Made by a program: the position numbers and the translations under genes. The notes beneath the pieces are model-generated. The model saw only the letters and a program-made list of their open reading frames with translations, made no database searches and was not told the DNA's origin. Shown in pieces: positions 1 to 11,418 of a DNA stretch of 64,000 nucleotides (within the stretch, counting starts at the first letter, position 1; every line of letters starts with the position of its first letter). Source of the DNA: Edwardsiella hoshinae NBRC 105699 = ATCC 33379 (GTDB taxonomy: Bacteria > Pseudomonadota > Gammaproteobacteria > Enterobacterales > Enterobacteriaceae). The DNA is taken from contig NZ_BAUC01000023.1 of the NCBI RefSeq assembly GCF_000474215.1, positions 62,001-126,000 on the forward strand, in the 5' to 3' direction.

Positions 1-5
1 CGCAT
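1..5 (-). CDS. ftsW: FtsW start codon, rest outside the window (very partial)
   Basis: Only five bases remain. On the minus strand the murD stop reads TGATGCG, so an ATG overlaps the TGA by one base and the next codon begins CG. This fits the Met-Arg start of FtsW, the septal SEDS glycosyltransferase that follows murD in the enterobacterial dcw cluster. The identification rests on gene order, not on protein sequence. Confidence 0.4.
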
Positions 6-1321
6 CAGCCAAACTCCCTTGCCAGGCGGGCGAACTCATCGCCGCGCTGCTCAAAGTTTTTAAACTGATCCAGACTGGCGCAGGCCGGCGAGAGCAAGAC
101 CATATCGCCAGCACGCACCTGCGGCGCAATAGCGCGCATCGCCTGCTCCATGGTCTCGAAACGCAAAGAGACCTCGGGACGTAGTTGCATCAACGGCGCA
201 GCGTCACGGCCAAAGCAGTACAGGCGGATACGCTCGCCCTGCAAATAGGGTAACAACGGGGTAAAATCCGCCGCCTTGCCATCGCCGCCCAGCAACAGGT
301 GCAAGGTACCGTTTAGATGCAACCCCTTCAGCGCCGCCTCGGTGCTGCCGACATTGGTCGCCTTGGAGTCGTTGATCCAACGCACCCCGTTATGATCAAG
401 CACCAGTTGGAAACGGTGCGCCAGCCCACGGAAGGTGGTCAATGCCTTCAAGCTTGATGCCCGCGGCAGACCAACGGCGTCGGCCAACGCCAACGCCGCT
501 AGGGCGTTGGTATAATTATGCATCCCTGTTAACTGCATCTCGCTGGTATTCAGGATCTTTTCGCCACGCACCCGTAACCAGATCTCCCCCTGTTGGCGAT
601 TGAGGTGGTAATCGCCCACATCGACGCCAAAGCTAACGCAGCGCGCGTCAGCACCGTGAATCGGCATCGTCAGGGCATCGTCGGCATTGACCACGCAAGC
701 GCGGGCCTGCTCATAGATCCGCAGCTTGGCGGCGCGGTATTGCTGCAACCCCAAGGGATAGCGATTCATATGGTCTTCGCTAACATTCAGGATGGTGGCC
801 GCCGCGGCCTTCAGGCTCTGGGTGGTCTCCAACTGGAAGCTGGAGAGCTCAAGGACATACAGGCGGCACTCGTGTTTCAGTAGCGTCAAGGCCGGCACGC
901 CGATATTGCCACCCACCCCGACCTGCCAGCCAGCCGCCCGCGCCATCTCGCCAACCAGCGTCGTCACGGTACTTTTACCGTTAGAACCGGTGATGGCGAC
1001 GATTGGCGCCTGCGCCTCGCGGCAAAATAGCTCGATATCACCGACGATCTCGATACCGGCCTGCGCCGCCTGATCCAACGCCGGCGACGAAAGCGCGATC
1101 CCCGGGCTGGCGACAATCAGATCGGCGGTCATCAGCCAGGACTGCTCGATACCGCCCAGATGACGCTCGACGCTCGCAGGCAACTTGTCCAGCCCCGGCG
1201 GCGTCGGACGGGTATCGATCACCCGCGGCACGACGCCGCGTTCGATAAAGAAATCGACACAAGACAGACCGGTCAAACCCAGCCCGATGATAACGACCTT
1301 CTTACCCTGATAGTCAGCCAT
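5..1321 (-). CDS. murD: UDP-N-acetylmuramoylalanine--D-glutamate ligase MurD
   Basis: MurD adds D-glutamate to UDP-MurNAc-L-Ala in the cytoplasm, the second amino acid step of peptidoglycan precursor synthesis. The 438-residue product has the family length. An N-terminal Rossmann-like UDP-binding segment ([10 protein letters not shown], residues 9-18) is followed by the Mur ligase P-loop TGSNGKST at 111-118 and a C-terminal domain with the conserved HRFQ and NDSKATN motifs. The gene starts one base after the mraY stop and its own stop overlaps the probable ftsW start, so it is translated within the dcw operon. There is no sign of degradation. Confidence 0.97.
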   Translation of the reverse strand: MADYQGKKVVIIGLGLTGLSCVDFFIERGVVPRVIDTRPTPPGLDKLPASVERHLGGIEQSWLMTADLIVASPGIALSSPALDQAAQAGIEIVGDIELFCREAQAPIVAITGSNGKSTVTTLVGEMARAAGWQVGVGGNIGVPALTLLKHECRLYVLELSSFQLETTQSLKAAAATILNVSEDHMNRYPLGLQQYRAAKLRIYEQARACVVNADDALTMPIHGADARCVSFGVDVGDYHLNRQQGEIWLRVRGEKILNTSEMQLTGMHNYTNALAALALADAVGLPRASSLKALTTFRGLAHRFQLVLDHNGVRWINDSKATNVGSTEAALKGLHLNGTLHLLLGGDGKAADFTPLLPYLQGERIRLYCFGRDAAPLMQLRPEVSLRFETMEQAMRAIAPQVRAGDMVLLSPACASLDQFKNFEQRGDEFARLAREFG

Positions 1322-1322
1322 A

Positions 1323-2405
1323 TTAACGTACCTTCAAGGTTGCCAGTCCAATCAGCACTAGCATCAGCGAAATGATCCAGAAACGCACGATTACACGCGG
1401 CTCCGGCCAGCCTTTCAGTTCATAGTGGTGATGGATCGGGGCCATACGGAAAATACGTTGGCCGCGTAGTTTAAAACTGCCCACCTGCAAGATCACCGAC
1501 AGGGTTTCCATCACGAATACCCCTCCCATGATCACCAGCAAAAACTCCTGGCGCAGCAACACGGCGATAGTTCCCAACGCGCCGCCCAGCGCCAGCGAAC
1601 CGACATCGCCCATGAAGACTTGGGCCGGATAAGTATTGAACCACAGGAACCCTAACCCGGCCCCAACGATGGCGGTACACACAATCACCAGTTCGCCGGC
1701 GTAGCGAATATAAGGAATATGAAGGTAAGCGGCGAAGTTAACGTTACCCGTCGCCCACGCAACCAGCCCCATACCCGCGGCGACAAAGACTGTCGGCATG
1801 ATGGCCAGGCCATCTAGGCCATCCGTCAGGTTGACGGCGTTACTGGTACCGACGATGACAAAGTAGCTCAGCAGGATATACAACAGCCCCAACTGCGGCA
1901 TGATGTCTTTAAAGAACGGCACCACCAGTTGGGTCGCAGGCGTGTCTTTCCCGATGCTGTACATGGTGAAAGCCACGACCAGAGCGATCACCGATTGCCA
2001 GAAATACTTCCAACGGGCGATCAGCCCATCGGTATTCTTGCGTACGACCTTGCGATAGTCATCGACAAAACCGACCACGCCATAACCCAGTAGTACGAAC
2101 AACACGCACCAGACATAGGGATTAGAAGGATAGGCCCACATCAATACCGAGATGGTAATCGAGGTCAGGATCATCAGGCCCCCCATGGTCGGGGTACCGC
2201 GCTTACTGAAATGCGACTCCGGCCCGTCGTTACGCACTACCTGGCCGATCTGTAATTTCTGTAACCAGGCGATCAGATGCGGGCCCATCCATAACGAAAT
2301 GAACAGTGCGGTCAGCAAGCTGACGATGGCTCGAAACGTCAAATAGGAAAAGACGTTAAAGCCCGAGAAATATTTGACCAAATGCTCGGCCAGCCAGACT
2401 AACAT
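1323..2405 (-). CDS. mraY: Phospho-N-acetylmuramoyl-pentapeptide transferase MraY
   Basis: MraY transfers phospho-MurNAc-pentapeptide from UDP to undecaprenyl phosphate, making lipid I on the inner face of the cytoplasmic membrane. The 360-residue protein is highly hydrophobic with about ten membrane spans. Signature motifs are all present: the Asp pair in VDDYRK (115-116), NLTDGLDG from residue 192, Asp267 in FMGDVGS, and the His cluster HHH at 325-327. The length equals that of E. coli MraY. Its start overlaps the end of murF by seven bases, as expected for tightly coupled dcw genes. Confidence 0.97.
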   Translation of the reverse strand: MLVWLAEHLVKYFSGFNVFSYLTFRAIVSLLTALFISLWMGPHLIAWLQKLQIGQVVRNDGPESHFSKRGTPTMGGLMILTSITISVLMWAYPSNPYVWCVLFVLLGYGVVGFVDDYRKVVRKNTDGLIARWKYFWQSVIALVVAFTMYSIGKDTPATQLVVPFFKDIMPQLGLLYILLSYFVIVGTSNAVNLTDGLDGLAIMPTVFVAAGMGLVAWATGNVNFAAYLHIPYIRYAGELVIVCTAIVGAGLGFLWFNTYPAQVFMGDVGSLALGGALGTIAVLLRQEFLLVIMGGVFVMETLSVILQVGSFKLRGQRIFRMAPIHHHYELKGWPEPRVIVRFWIISLMLVLIGLATLKVR

Positions 2406-3775
2406 GATTGATTCTCCTGCATTTCCTGCACAGATACGCCTCGTACTACCTGCTCCATTGCGGCACTACGTGAACCTTTAACTAAGATGGTGATCGCCGC
2501 ATGCTCGCATAACAGGTGTTTCAGGCGCTCAATCACGGCCCCTTGATCCATGTAATGTTCGCCACAACCACTGGCCTCGCCGATCAGCCGGCTTAACCCG
2601 CCGACACTCAGCACCTTATCGATACCCGCCGCACGGGCCGCCTCGCCGACACGGCGGTGGCACGCCTCGGCCTCCGCGCCCAGTTCGGCCATATCGCCGA
2701 CCACCATCACCCGGTAGCCGGGCATGCTGCCCAACACCTCGGCGGCGGCACTCATCGAGCCGACGTTAGCGTTATAGCTGTCATCCAACAGCAGTTGCTG
2801 CTCACCCAGTCGGATCGGATACAACCGTCCCGGTACCGCCTGTAACCCCGCCAGCCCTTGACGTACCTGCGTCAGCGAGGCGCCGACCGACATGGTCAGT
2901 GCCGCCGCCGCCAACGCATTGGCGATGTTATGTCGCCCTGGCAATGGCAGCGTTACGGCAATTTGTCCCTCAGGGGTATGCAGAACAAAATGGGTGCCAT
3001 CCACCGCGCTACGCACCTCGCTGGCGTAGAAGTCGACGTCGTCTCCCCCTTGCGGCGAGAAGCGCCATACGCGCTGCGTGGTCAGCGTCTGGCGCCAATT
3101 ATCCCAGTCGTTGCTGTCGGCATTGAGGATCGCCGTTCCCTGCGCGGGCAGGGTGGTAAAGATTTCGCCCTTGGCGCGCGCGACCCCGGCCAGAGAACCG
3201 AATCCCTCCAGATGGGCCGCCGCCAGGTTATTAACGAGTGCGCTATGTGGGCGAGTCAGCGCCACACTGTAAGCGATCTCGCCGACATGGTTAGCGCCCA
3301 GTTCAATCACCGCAAAGTCGTGCTGCGGCTCAAGGCGCAGCAGTGTCAGCGGCACACCGATATCATTGTTCAGGTTACCGGCGGTGTATAACACCGTGCC
3401 ACACTGCGCCAGGATCGCCGCGCTCATCTCCTTGACGGAGGTCTTGCCCGACGAACCGGTCAACGCGACGACGCGCGCCGGCACTTGGCTACGCACCCAA
3501 GCGCCCAGTTGACCCAGCGCCAGACGCGTATCCGCCACTACCAATTGTGGCAACGCAAGCGGCAGGCGACGGTTGACCAGCAATGCGCCAGCCCCGCCCT
3601 CGCCAGCGCGGGCGGCAAAATCGTGACCATCAAAATGCTCGCCCTGTAAGGCGATGAACAGGCAACCCGGCGTCAGCTTGCGCGTATCCGTCGTCACCGC
3701 CGTGATCGGGGCATCGTCCCCGTATAGCGTCGCATCGAGGACGTCGGCGAGGGTGCGCAATGTCGTCGCGATCAT
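2399..3775 (-). CDS. murF: UDP-MurNAc-tripeptide D-alanyl-D-alanine ligase MurF
   Basis: MurF joins D-Ala-D-Ala to UDP-MurNAc-tripeptide, the last cytoplasmic precursor step. The 458-residue product shows the ATP loop TGSSGKTS at 106-113, a central segment with the conserved [10 protein letters not shown] motif, and a C-terminal Mur ligase domain ([13 protein letters not shown], then VVGDMAELG). The start codon overlaps the murE stop by four bases (ATGA), which indicates translational coupling. The neighbours on both sides are the enzymes acting just before and after it in the pathway. Confidence 0.97.
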   Translation of the reverse strand: MIATTLRTLADVLDATLYGDDAPITAVTTDTRKLTPGCLFIALQGEHFDGHDFAARAGEGGAGALLVNRRLPLALPQLVVADTRLALGQLGAWVRSQVPARVVALTGSSGKTSVKEMSAAILAQCGTVLYTAGNLNNDIGVPLTLLRLEPQHDFAVIELGANHVGEIAYSVALTRPHSALVNNLAAAHLEGFGSLAGVARAKGEIFTTLPAQGTAILNADSNDWDNWRQTLTTQRVWRFSPQGGDDVDFYASEVRSAVDGTHFVLHTPEGQIAVTLPLPGRHNIANALAAAALTMSVGASLTQVRQGLAGLQAVPGRLYPIRLGEQQLLLDDSYNANVGSMSAAAEVLGSMPGYRVMVVGDMAELGAEAEACHRRVGEAARAAGIDKVLSVGGLSRLIGEASGCGEHYMDQGAVIERLKHLLCEHAAITILVKGSRSAAMEQVVRGVSVQEMQENQSC

Positions 3776-5259
3776 GCTACCACCCCCAACAGACGCGCCA
3801 CCGTTACCCGATCGGAGTAATCCAGGCGACGGTTACCGACCAGTTGGTAATCCTCATGCCCCTTGCCCGCCACTAGGATCACATCTTGTGGCGCGGCCTG
3901 CATGATGGCGGCGGTTACCGCCTCGGCACGCCCCGGAATAGCCTGCACGCTCCCCGGATCCAGCATGCCGCTCAGAATATCGTTGATGATACTACGCGGC
4001 TCCTCGCTACGCGGGTTATCGTCGGTGACCACCACACGATCGGCATACTGCTCGGCGATGGCGCCCATCAGCGGGCGTTTCCCCGTGTCGCGATCACCGC
4101 CACAGCCAAACAGGCACCACAACTGCCCCTGGCAGTGCAGGCGCGCGGCCAACAGTGCTTTTTCCAACGCGTCCGGCGTATGGGCATAATCGACCACCAC
4201 CGTCGGTTTGCCAGCGGCCTGGAATACCTCCATGCGGCCGCAGACTGGTTGTAGCTGGCCAGAGACGGCGCTCAGCGCCGCCAACGGGTAACCGAGCGCC
4301 AGCAATGTCGCCAGCGCCACCAGTAGGTTGCTAACGTTGAATTCGCCCATCAGGCGACTGTGCAAGGTCGCACTTCCCCAACTGGAGTCGATGTCGATAG
4401 TGGCCCCACCGTCATGGTAAGTGACGCTACGCGCGGCGAGCCAACGTCCCGGCCAGTCCTGCGGCAAGGCATCGGTCAGGGTGACAGCAACCGCATCGGG
4501 TAGCTTGGCCAGCCAACGCCGGCCGACCTCGTCGTCAGCATTGATGATCTTCTCGCCGCTGTGATGGGTCGAAAACAGGCGCCATTTCGCCTGCTCGTAC
4601 TGCGCCATATCGCCGTGATAATCCAGATGATCGCGGCTTAGATTGGTAAACACCGACGCGGCGAAAGGCAACGCTAACACCCGGTTTTGTACCAGACCGT
4701 GCGAGGAGACCTCCATCGCCACTAACGTCGCCCCGGCATCGGCCAGGTTACGCAGCCTATGCTGTACCTCAACGGCGGAGCCGGTGGTGTTCTCGCTGGG
4801 ATAAACCTGTCCCAGCAGGCCGTTACCGACCGTCCCCATCACCGCCCCTCGCGCGCCCAACAGCTGTGCCCACTGCGCTAATAGTTGGGTGGTAGTGGTT
4901 TTTCCGTTGGTCCCCGTTACCCCGATCAGTTGCACGTCGTCGCCCGGTTGGCAATAAAAACGCCCAGCCAGCGCCGACAGACGCTCATTGAGGCGGCTGA
5001 GATAGACGACCGGAACCCCGTGCTGCTCACGCACGCACCCATCTTCGGCCACCCCATCGGCCTCAGCAATGATGGCGGCTACGCCCTGTGCAATGGCCTG
5101 CGGGATGAAACGGCGCCCGTCTGCCGCATGACCGACCACGGCCACGAACAGATCGCCGGCCGCCGCCACGCGGCTGTCCAATGTCATTTCCCGCAAAGCG
5201 CGCTCCGGGGCCTGTTCCACCCAAGGAGCCAAAAGCGCGCGTAAATTACGATCTGCCAC
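3772..5259 (-). CDS. murE: UDP-MurNAc-L-Ala-D-Glu:meso-diaminopimelate ligase MurE
   Basis: MurE adds the third stem-peptide residue. The ATP loop TGTNGKTTT lies at 115-123, the putative carbamylated lysine is K225 (in YEQAKWRLF), and the amino acid selectivity motif DNPR is at 414-417. In this family DNPR marks enzymes that add meso-diaminopimelate rather than lysine, as expected for a Gram-negative cell wall. The length of 495 residues matches E. coli MurE. The start lies 14 bases inside the end of ftsI. dapB, which feeds the diaminopimelate pool, is also in this window. Confidence 0.97.
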   Translation of the reverse strand: MADRNLRALLAPWVEQAPERALREMTLDSRVAAAGDLFVAVVGHAADGRRFIPQAIAQGVAAIIAEADGVAEDGCVREQHGVPVVYLSRLNERLSALAGRFYCQPGDDVQLIGVTGTNGKTTTTQLLAQWAQLLGARGAVMGTVGNGLLGQVYPSENTTGSAVEVQHRLRNLADAGATLVAMEVSSHGLVQNRVLALPFAASVFTNLSRDHLDYHGDMAQYEQAKWRLFSTHHSGEKIINADDEVGRRWLAKLPDAVAVTLTDALPQDWPGRWLAARSVTYHDGGATIDIDSSWGSATLHSRLMGEFNVSNLLVALATLLALGYPLAALSAVSGQLQPVCGRMEVFQAAGKPTVVVDYAHTPDALEKALLAARLHCQGQLWCLFGCGGDRDTGKRPLMGAIAEQYADRVVVTDDNPRSEEPRSIINDILSGMLDPGSVQAIPGRAEAVTAAIMQAAPQDVILVAGKGHEDYQLVGNRRLDYSDRVTVARLLGVVA

Positions 5260-7003
5260 CTGAACCCTCTTTTTTGTTGTTCACCAATTCGCTCTTATCA
5301 CCCGTGGGCAACGCATCCGGCTCAACGTTCATGGTGCGCAGTACACCGCCCATGATGGCGCCAAAGACCGGCGCGGATACCGCACCACCGTAATATTTCC
5401 CCGCCTGTGGATCGTTGATCACCACAACCAGAGCAAATTGGGGATTGCTGGCAGGCGCAATGCCTGCCGTATAGGCGATGTATTTATTCACATAGCGCCC
5501 GTCGGGCCCAACCTTCTTGGCCGTACCGGTCTTTACGGCGACCCGGTAGCCTTTCACTGCCGCCTTGACGCCGCCCCCTCCGGGCAGCGCAACGCTTTCC
5601 ATCATGTGTACCACGCTACGTACCAGCGCGGCGGGGAAAACCCGCTCGCCTGGCACTGGCGGATCCACCTTGGTGATCGACAGAGGGCGATAGATACCCA
5701 AGCTGCCGATGGTTGCATAGACACGTGCTAACTGTAACGGCGTTACCATCAGCCCATATCCGAAAGAAAAGGTGGCCCTCTCTATGTCAGACCACCGTTG
5801 TTTATTTGGGTATATGCCACTGCTCTCCCCGACCAACCCCAAATTGGTCGGTTTTCCGAACCCGAAGCCGGAGTAAGTCTCCACCAGCGCCGAGGACGGC
5901 ATCGCTAACGCCAGCTTAGAAACGCCGACGTTACTCGACTTCTGTAAAATCCCGGTAATAGACAGCTCTGCATAACGCGCCACATCTTTAATTTCATGGC
6001 CGTTGACATAATACGGTAGCGTATTGAGCACGCTGTTCTCACGCACAATGCCTCGTTGTAACGCGGTCATCACCACCATCGGTTTGACGGTCGACCCCGG
6101 CTCGAAAATATCGGTAATCGCACGGTTACGCATTGCCTCTTGCGGTGTATCGGCCAGGTTGTTGGGGTTATAGGACGGGCTATTCGCCATCGCCAATACC
6201 TCACCGGTGTTAACGTCCACTAACACCGCCGTCCCCGACTCGGCCTTGTTAAACGCCACTGCATTGGTCAACTCGCGGTATACCAAGGCTTGCAAACGCT
6301 CATCGATACTCAGCGACAGATTATGGGCCGCCTGGCTATCTACCGAGGAAACATCCTCGATCACACGACCGAAACGATCCTTACGCACCGTGCGTTCGCC
6401 CGGCTGCCCGGTCAGCCAGCGATCGAAGCTCTTCTCGACACCTTCGATTCCCTGACCGTCGATGTTGGTCACACCAATGATGTGGGCGGTCACTTGCCCT
6501 GCTGGATAATAGCGGCGCGACTCCTGCTTCAGGTAGATCCCCGGCAGACGGAGCTTATGAATATATTCACCCATCGCAGGATTGACTTGGCGCGCCAAAT
6601 AGACGAAACGTCCGCGCGGGTTGGCATTGATACGGGCAGACATTTTGTCCAACGGCATATCCAACGCATCAGCCAATGCCTGCCAACGGGTATCCAACGT
6701 GATTCCGCCGTGAGCGTTGACTTCCTTGGGATCGGCCCAAATGGCGTTGACCGGTACGCTGACCGCCAACGGACGCCCGGCACGATCCTTGATCATGCCG
6801 CGGGCCGTCGGGATCGCTTGAGTACGCAAAGAACGCGCATCGCCCTCTCGCACCAAATGCTCGGGACTGATGACCTGGAGATAGGCCGCCCGTGCCAGCA
6901 GCCCCAGCAATGCCAAGAGAATACAGCCGCATAACAACGCAAAACGCCAGCTCACAAAGCTGGCTTGCTCCTCCTGACGCCGTATCTTTCGTACCGCTTT
7001 CAT
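5246..7003 (-). CDS. ftsI: Septal peptidoglycan transpeptidase FtsI (PBP3)
   Basis: FtsI is the division-specific class B penicillin-binding protein that crosslinks septal peptidoglycan together with FtsW. A short basic cytoplasmic tail and one membrane span (about residues 20-44) precede a dimerisation domain and the transpeptidase domain. The active-site motifs are intact: SxxK with Ser304-Lys307 (GSTVK), SSN at 356-358 and KTGT at 491-494. The length is 585 residues against 588 in E. coli. It lies 38 bases downstream of ftsL with its own ribosome-binding site, AAGGA. Confidence 0.97.
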   Translation of the reverse strand: MKAVRKIRRQEEQASFVSWRFALLCGCILLALLGLLARAAYLQVISPEHLVREGDARSLRTQAIPTARGMIKDRAGRPLAVSVPVNAIWADPKEVNAHGGITLDTRWQALADALDMPLDKMSARINANPRGRFVYLARQVNPAMGEYIHKLRLPGIYLKQESRRYYPAGQVTAHIIGVTNIDGQGIEGVEKSFDRWLTGQPGERTVRKDRFGRVIEDVSSVDSQAAHNLSLSIDERLQALVYRELTNAVAFNKAESGTAVLVDVNTGEVLAMANSPSYNPNNLADTPQEAMRNRAITDIFEPGSTVKPMVVMTALQRGIVRENSVLNTLPYYVNGHEIKDVARYAELSITGILQKSSNVGVSKLALAMPSSALVETYSGFGFGKPTNLGLVGESSGIYPNKQRWSDIERATFSFGYGLMVTPLQLARVYATIGSLGIYRPLSITKVDPPVPGERVFPAALVRSVVHMMESVALPGGGGVKAAVKGYRVAVKTGTAKKVGPDGRYVNKYIAYTAGIAPASNPQFALVVVINDPQAGKYYGGAVSAPVFGAIMGGVLRTMNVEPDALPTGDKSELVNNKKEGSGGRS

Positions 7004-7041
7004 TTATTCCTTAATCACCTGATCGCCATAATCCAGCTAAT

Positions 7042-7362
7042 TCACTGTTGAACAACAATATTTTCCTGAGACGGATCGACATGTTGCATATGCAGTTTTT
7101 CCGTGGCGATGCGCTCAACCCGGCTATGGTCGCCCAGCGCATTCTCCTCCAAAATCAGGTTACGCCATTCGATATCTAGCGCATCCCGCTCTAGCACCAA
7201 CTGCTCGCGCTCAGCAGTCAGCAGGCGCGTCTTATGCGTGGTCGTCACCACCAACAGCGCCGACACTAACACCGCCACAAACAGCAGTACGGGTAACTTG
7301 CCGTGACGTAATAAGTCGCCGCCGATGATAGAGATCAGCGAATGGCGCTCGTTACCGATCAT
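7042..7362 (-). CDS. ftsL: Cell division protein FtsL
   Basis: FtsL is a small bitopic division protein that forms the FtsQLB complex and activates FtsWI. The 106-residue product has a cytoplasmic tail, one membrane span (about residues 23-41) and a periplasmic coiled coil (residues about 45-85), where the sequence is almost the same as in E. coli ([19 protein letters not shown]). It is 15 residues shorter than E. coli FtsL, all at the cytoplasmic N terminus. The chosen ATG overlaps the rsmH stop by four bases, which supports this start. Confidence 0.93.
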   Translation of the reverse strand: MIGNERHSLISIIGGDLLRHGKLPVLLFVAVLVSALLVVTTTHKTRLLTAEREQLVLERDALDIEWRNLILEENALGDHSRVERIATEKLHMQHVDPSQENIVVQQ

Positions 7363-8303
7363 CGGGCGATCCTTTCCGCCACACGCAACACCGAGCTACG
7401 TGCGCGCGGGTTTTCAGCCACTTCCTGTTCACCCGGCATGCGTTTACCCAACGCCTTCAATTGTGGGCCGCCTTGCGCCTGTAACTGTGCTTCGGTCAAT
7501 GGCAACCCCTTCGGTACCTGCGGCCCTCGGCTATACTGGCGCATGAAGCGTTTTACCAGACGATCTTCCAACGAATGGAAGCTGATCACCGACAGGCGTC
7601 CCGCCGGCGCTAAGACCGTCAGGGCCCCTTCCAGCGCTCGTTCGATCTCATCCAGTTCGCTGTTGATATAGATGCGGATCGCCTGGAAGCTGCGCGTCGC
7701 CGGATGCTTATGTTTCTCTTTAAACGGGCTGGCCTCGCTAATTAACGCCGCCAGCTCACGCGTGCGCGTCAGCGGTGCCTCCGTCCGGTTACGCTCGACG
7801 ATGGCACGGGCGATACGCTTGGCAAAACGCTCCTCGCCGAAGGTCTTCAACACCCAAGCGATATCCTCCTCTTCCGCCTGCATCAGCCAGTCGGCGGCGG
7901 AAAGACCGCGTGAGGGATCCATGCGCATATCCAACGGCCCGTCACGCATAAAAGAGAAACCACGCTCCGGATCGTCGAGTTGCGGCGAGGAGACGCCCAG
8001 ATCGAGCAGGATGCCATCGATGCGGCCCACCAAGCCGAGCTCCTCGACATACTCCGCCAGTGCCGAAAAGGGACCGTGGACGATGGAGAAACGCGCATCA
8101 TTAATCTGAGCAGCGGCAGCGATGGCCTGCGGATCGCGGTCGATGGCGATGAGGCGCCCTTCCGCCCCCAATTGGGAGAGAATAAGACGCGAATGACCAC
8201 CACGACCAAAGGTGCCATCAATGTAGATACCGTCACTGCGCAGATTAAGGCCTGCTACCGCCTCATCAAGCAACACGGTCTTGTGTTGAAAATTTTCCGA
8301 CAT
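7359..8303 (-). CDS. rsmH: 16S rRNA (cytosine-1402 N4) methyltransferase RsmH
   Basis: RsmH (formerly MraW) methylates N4 of C1402 in the 16S rRNA P site using S-adenosylmethionine. The 314-residue protein carries the SAM-binding motif [10 protein letters not shown] near residue 29, followed by the [20 protein letters not shown] segment typical of the family and a helical insert. It lies two bases downstream of mraZ and is translationally coupled to ftsL. The length agrees with E. coli RsmH (313). Confidence 0.97.
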   Translation of the reverse strand: MSENFQHKTVLLDEAVAGLNLRSDGIYIDGTFGRGGHSRLILSQLGAEGRLIAIDRDPQAIAAAAQINDARFSIVHGPFSALAEYVEELGLVGRIDGILLDLGVSSPQLDDPERGFSFMRDGPLDMRMDPSRGLSAADWLMQAEEEDIAWVLKTFGEERFAKRIARAIVERNRTEAPLTRTRELAALISEASPFKEKHKHPATRSFQAIRIYINSELDEIERALEGALTVLAPAGRLSVISFHSLEDRLVKRFMRQYSRGPQVPKGLPLTEAQLQAQGGPQLKALGKRMPGEQEVAENPRARSSVLRVAERIAR

Positions 8304-8305
8304 GA

Positions 8306-8764
8306 CTATAACGACAAATCCTGTAAGCGCTCGGAGAGGATCTCCGTTGCGGACTGTTCCGCTTCAATATCGTCCCTGACTTGTTGATACCAGGTCTCTT
8401 CATCCCACAGCTCAAATTTATTGAACTGGCCCACCAGCATCACTTGTTTTTGCAGCCCAGCATGTTGCCGCAGCGTGCCGGCGATCAACAGTCGCCCGGC
8501 ACCATCCATCTGACATTCACTGGCATGACCCAGCAATAGACGCTGCACGCGACGCTCAGCGGGGTTCATACTCGACAGACGGGATAACTTCTGTTCAATC
8601 ACTTCCCACTGTGGCAGGGGGTAAAGCAGGAGGCAGGGGTGATGGAGATCGATGGTGCAAACCATATGACCTTGCGCCTCGTCGATCAGCAGGTCTCGGT
8701 AGCGGGTTGGCACCGCCAGACGTCCCTTACTGTCGAGATTGATGGTTGTTGCACCTCGAAACAT
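8306..8764 (-). CDS. mraZ: Transcriptional regulator MraZ
   Basis: MraZ is a ring-forming DNA-binding protein with two SpoVT/AbrB-like domains. It represses its own dcw promoter. The 152-residue length matches E. coli MraZ, and the N-terminal half carries the characteristic [14 protein letters not shown], repeated in the second half as [14 protein letters not shown]. It is the first gene of the dcw transcript. The upstream direct repeats (separate entry) are its expected binding sites, so autoregulation is well supported. Confidence 0.96.
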   Translation of the reverse strand: MFRGATTINLDSKGRLAVPTRYRDLLIDEAQGHMVCTIDLHHPCLLLYPLPQWEVIEQKLSRLSSMNPAERRVQRLLLGHASECQMDGAGRLLIAGTLRQHAGLQKQVMLVGQFNKFELWDEETWYQQVRDDIEAEQSATEILSERLQDLSL

Positions 8765-8783
8765 GCTGGAGTAACTCCTCGCC

Positions 8784-8855
8784 GCCCCATATCACCACTT
8801 TATCCCACAAATTCCCACGTTAAGAAGTTTACGGAGGGGAGGAAAACCTTGTCAA
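8784..8855 (-). promoter_or_regulatory. mraZ (dcw) promoter with four MraZ boxes
   Basis: Reading the minus strand, a perfect TTGACA -35 (8855-8850) is followed after 18 bases by TAAACT as a possible -10. Just downstream are repeats of GTGGG at 8818-8814 and 8808-8804, then GTGGT at 8798-8794 and a degenerate GGGGC at 8788-8784, spaced exactly 10 bp. This matches the known E. coli arrangement in which MraZ binds TGGGN repeats with 10-bp periodicity between the promoter and mraZ. The repeats are seen directly; the function is taken from that family. Confidence 0.85.
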
Positions 8856-9692
8856 GCCAGAGCGGGCGCGGTTTGGCAATATTTTTGTCAACACTTCTTT
8901 TAAACAAAATAGGCAAGAAAAATCCGAGCATAGAGTGTACAAATTAACATCATGATAAATGGTAGAAATTTCAATTCAGGCAACGGCAATAACCGTAAAA
9001 GAACCACGCTAACGCCTCATAAACTTTACTCAATTTTTGCAATACAGCTCTCGTTTTAACCAATCTGCACATAAATCACCCACTCACATTACGGCCTGGC
9101 AACGGGAATACTCTGAATAAAGCAAGCAAGCGCAAGAATTAAAAATATCTTTTAATTTCACTATGTTATATTAAAATTTTCCTGCCAATTTTATTCTCTC
9201 GCATTTTATCTTACTTTACGCCTAATAATAATCGCTTTCTTCTATTAAATATTTTTCCAGATTTTTCAGTTCTCCTTTTTCTCTCCCATTAATACGTTAG
9301 AATAATTAATCATCGCTCTCTTTGTCCCTTGTCTCCGTCTATCTCCTTGCTCCGTCGCGCTAAATACAAAGCCCCTCGCGATATTTTTTCGCTCTCATTT
9401 TGAGCAATAGCTTGATTTTTTAAGACTATTCCTCGCCCTCCCCTTAACAAATAATTTCTAACACATGCGCCACTTAAAGAGCACACATGAAAATTTAAGA
9501 AACAGTTTATAAGCAAAATAATCAACCAATATTGATGAAAAATTTAGACTTTTAAATCAATAATAAATGCATTTATAGAATTAAAAACCAATTTATGGTC
9601 AACATCGTATCAGGCGCAGCTCTCACTCGGCATGGGGTCCGTTCTCGTCTCACGCTGCCCCTCTACATATCGCGCGATATCTATGCATAAAA
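8856..9692. other. AT-rich intergenic region between cra and mraZ
   Basis: This gap of more than 800 bases holds no convincing gene. Its base composition is strikingly AT-rich, most clearly from about 9120 to 9600, while the flanking genes are GC-rich. The plus strand is pyrimidine-rich around 9180-9360. Several TATAAT-like and A/T-tract elements occur, but no clear promoter, terminator or RNA structure could be assigned. A 71-codon minus-strand frame at 9310-9525 lacks any recognisable motif and was rejected. Such composition is typical of H-NS-bound DNA, but that is inference. Confidence 0.6.
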
Positions 9693-9693
9693 A

Positions 9694-9711
9694 AACCGGC
9701 AATAGCCGGTT
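9694..9711 (-). terminator. Rho-independent terminator of cra
   Basis: The stem AACCGGC/GCCGGTT has an AATA loop and is flanked by A7 on the left and T5 on the right. It can therefore end transcription from the minus strand (cra, whose stop lies 11 bases away) and could work in both directions. Confidence 0.85.
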
Positions 9712-9722
9712 TTTATTCTATT

Positions 9723-10727
9723 TTATTGCCGGTTTAACCGCCCTCGCCGCAACAGAATACGTCGCATTCGGCTCAAGCCAGGCTTCGGCTTTTTCGGCTC
9801 ATCCAGACTCGCCAACACCAGCTCCAATACACGCTCAGCAATATCGCGATGACGCTGACCAACGGACAGCACCGGGCAATCCAGAAAATCCAGTAGTTCA
9901 TTATCGCCAAAGGTCGCGATGGCCAGATCGCTCGGCAAGTGTCCTTGCTTCTTCAGTGTCACATCCAGCACCCCTTGCAAGAGCGGGAAGGAGGTGGTGA
10001 ATAACGCTTGCGGCATCGCATGATGTTGCAACCATTGACTAAATGCCGCCGCCGCGGCATCTCGCTCATAGCTGTTGGTATACAGATAGTTGACCTGGCG
10101 TTCATCCCCCTGCCACGCCTTGCGGAACCCCTGCTCACGCAGGAAGCTGACAGAAAGCTCCGGTAGCGCACCGAGGTACAGCACCGACTGCGCGGGGAAA
10201 CGACGCAGTTCGGCGGCCAGCATCTCTGCATCATCCAAGTCGGCACCGACGACACTGATGAAATGCTCTGGATCAAGGGCACGATCAAGCGCGATGATCG
10301 GTAACGGATCCTGAGCCCAGCGCTGATAGAAAGGATGCTCCGGTGGCAACGCCGTCGAGACGATGATCGCGTCGACCTGGCGTTGTAACAGATGCTCGAT
10401 ACAACGCATTTCATTATCCGGTTGATCCTCTGAGCAGGCGATCAACAGTTGATAACCACGCTGCCGCGCTTGGCGCTCCAAATAGTTGGCGATACGGGTA
10501 TAGCTAGTATTCTCCAGATCCGGGATCACCAGTCCGATGGAACGGGTGCGCCCGGCGCGTAATCCAGCCGCCACCGCATTCGGATGGTAATTATGCTCAC
10601 GGACTACCGCCATCACCTTCTCGACGGTCTTGTCGCTGACGCGATACTGTTTAGCCTTACCATTAATCACATAGCTGGCGGTAGTGCGCGAGACCCCGGC
10701 AAGACGCGCAATTTCATCCAGTTTCAC
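9723..10727 (-). CDS. cra: Catabolite repressor/activator Cra (FruR)
   Basis: Cra is a LacI-family regulator that senses fructose phosphates and controls carbon flow between glycolysis and gluconeogenesis. The N-terminal helix-turn-helix ([20 protein letters not shown]) is followed by a hinge (about 50-60) and a periplasmic-binding-protein-like sensor domain. An open frame extends upstream to 10892, but similarity to Cra begins at a GTG codon at 10727, preceded by GGGGGAG. That start gives 334 residues, the E. coli length, and E. coli fruR also uses GTG. It is downstream of ilvIH, as in E. coli. Confidence 0.95.
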   Translation of the reverse strand: MKLDEIARLAGVSRTTASYVINGKAKQYRVSDKTVEKVMAVVREHNYHPNAVAAGLRAGRTRSIGLVIPDLENTSYTRIANYLERQARQRGYQLLIACSEDQPDNEMRCIEHLLQRQVDAIIVSTALPPEHPFYQRWAQDPLPIIALDRALDPEHFISVVGADLDDAEMLAAELRRFPAQSVLYLGALPELSVSFLREQGFRKAWQGDERQVNYLYTNSYERDAAAAAFSQWLQHHAMPQALFTTSFPLLQGVLDVTLKKQGHLPSDLAIATFGDNELLDFLDCPVLSVGQRHRDIAERVLELVLASLDEPKKPKPGLSRMRRILLRRGRLNRQ

Positions 10728-10858
10728 ATTCTCCCCCTTACAAGCAATCCCCTCTCGGTGACCGCGCATGCCTTGACGTATTCGCTTAATATCTAACGAT
10801 CTAAGCGCATAAACGCTCACGGGGCAACCCATTTGGCTGAAAGGCGTCAGCAAAAATG

Positions 10859-10890
10859 GAAAAATAAGAGGCCCGACACAAAGCCGGGCC
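10859..10890 (-). terminator. Probable terminator after ilvIH
   Basis: On the minus strand GGCCCG and CGGGCC pair across a 9-base loop, and the sequence then runs into TCTTATTTTT. It starts 35 bases after the ilvH stop. The stem is short and the T tract interrupted, so termination may be partial. Confidence 0.6.
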
Positions 10891-10924
10891 ACGAAACTCC
10901 CTGGGATGGCACAGCAACGCCCTG

Positions 10925-11416
10925 TCAGCGCATGATTTTCTCACCTCGCGCTACGCCGACGACGCCAGAACGGGCGACTTCAACAATTTCAGCAACCTCA
11001 CGCAACGCCGCCAAAAAGGCATCCAGTTTGTCGCTGGTACCGGCCAATTGCACCGTATACAGCGAGGCCGTCACATCAACGATCTGACCGCGGAAGATGT
11101 CGGTGCTACGCTTGATCTCCTCACGCCCATAACCACTAGCACGTAATTTCACCAGCATGATCTCGCGCTCCACATGAGCCCCCGGCACCAATTCGCTAAC
11201 GCGCAACACATCTACCAGCTTATGCAGCTGTTTTTCGATCTGCTCCAAGACCTGCGCATCCCCCTTAGTCTGAATGGTCATGCGTGACAAGGTCGCGTCA
11301 TCCGTCGGCGCCACCGTTAGGCTCTCGATGTTGTAACCACGCTGGGAAAACAACCCGACCACCCGCGACAATGCGCCGGATTCATTCTCCAGCAATACCG
11401 ATAAAATCCGCCGCAT
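10925..11416 (-). CDS. ilvH: Acetolactate synthase III regulatory subunit IlvH
   Basis: IlvH is the small subunit of acetolactate synthase III. It stabilises the catalytic subunit and gives valine feedback inhibition. An N-terminal ACT domain ([20 protein letters not shown], residues 2-21 onward) is followed by a C-terminal domain. The frame is open to 11446, but the ATG at 11416 has an AAGGAG ribosome-binding site lying within the end of ilvI, and it gives 163 residues exactly as in E. coli. Only two bases separate it from the ilvI stop, so the two subunits are made together. Confidence 0.96.
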   Translation of the reverse strand: MRRILSVLLENESGALSRVVGLFSQRGYNIESLTVAPTDDATLSRMTIQTKGDAQVLEQIEKQLHKLVDVLRVSELVPGAHVEREIMLVKLRASGYGREEIKRSTDIFRGQIVDVTASLYTVQLAGTSDKLDAFLAALREVAEIVEVARSGVVGVARGEKIMR

Positions 11417-11418
11417 GA

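Noticed and set aside
9310-9525. 71-codon minus-strand frame in the AT-rich gap
   Set aside because: No family motif, no good ribosome-binding site and a composition that follows the surrounding non-coding DNA.
10728-10892. N-terminal extension of cra
   Set aside because: The extra residues do not resemble Cra and cross the ilvH terminator; the GTG at 10727 restores the family length.
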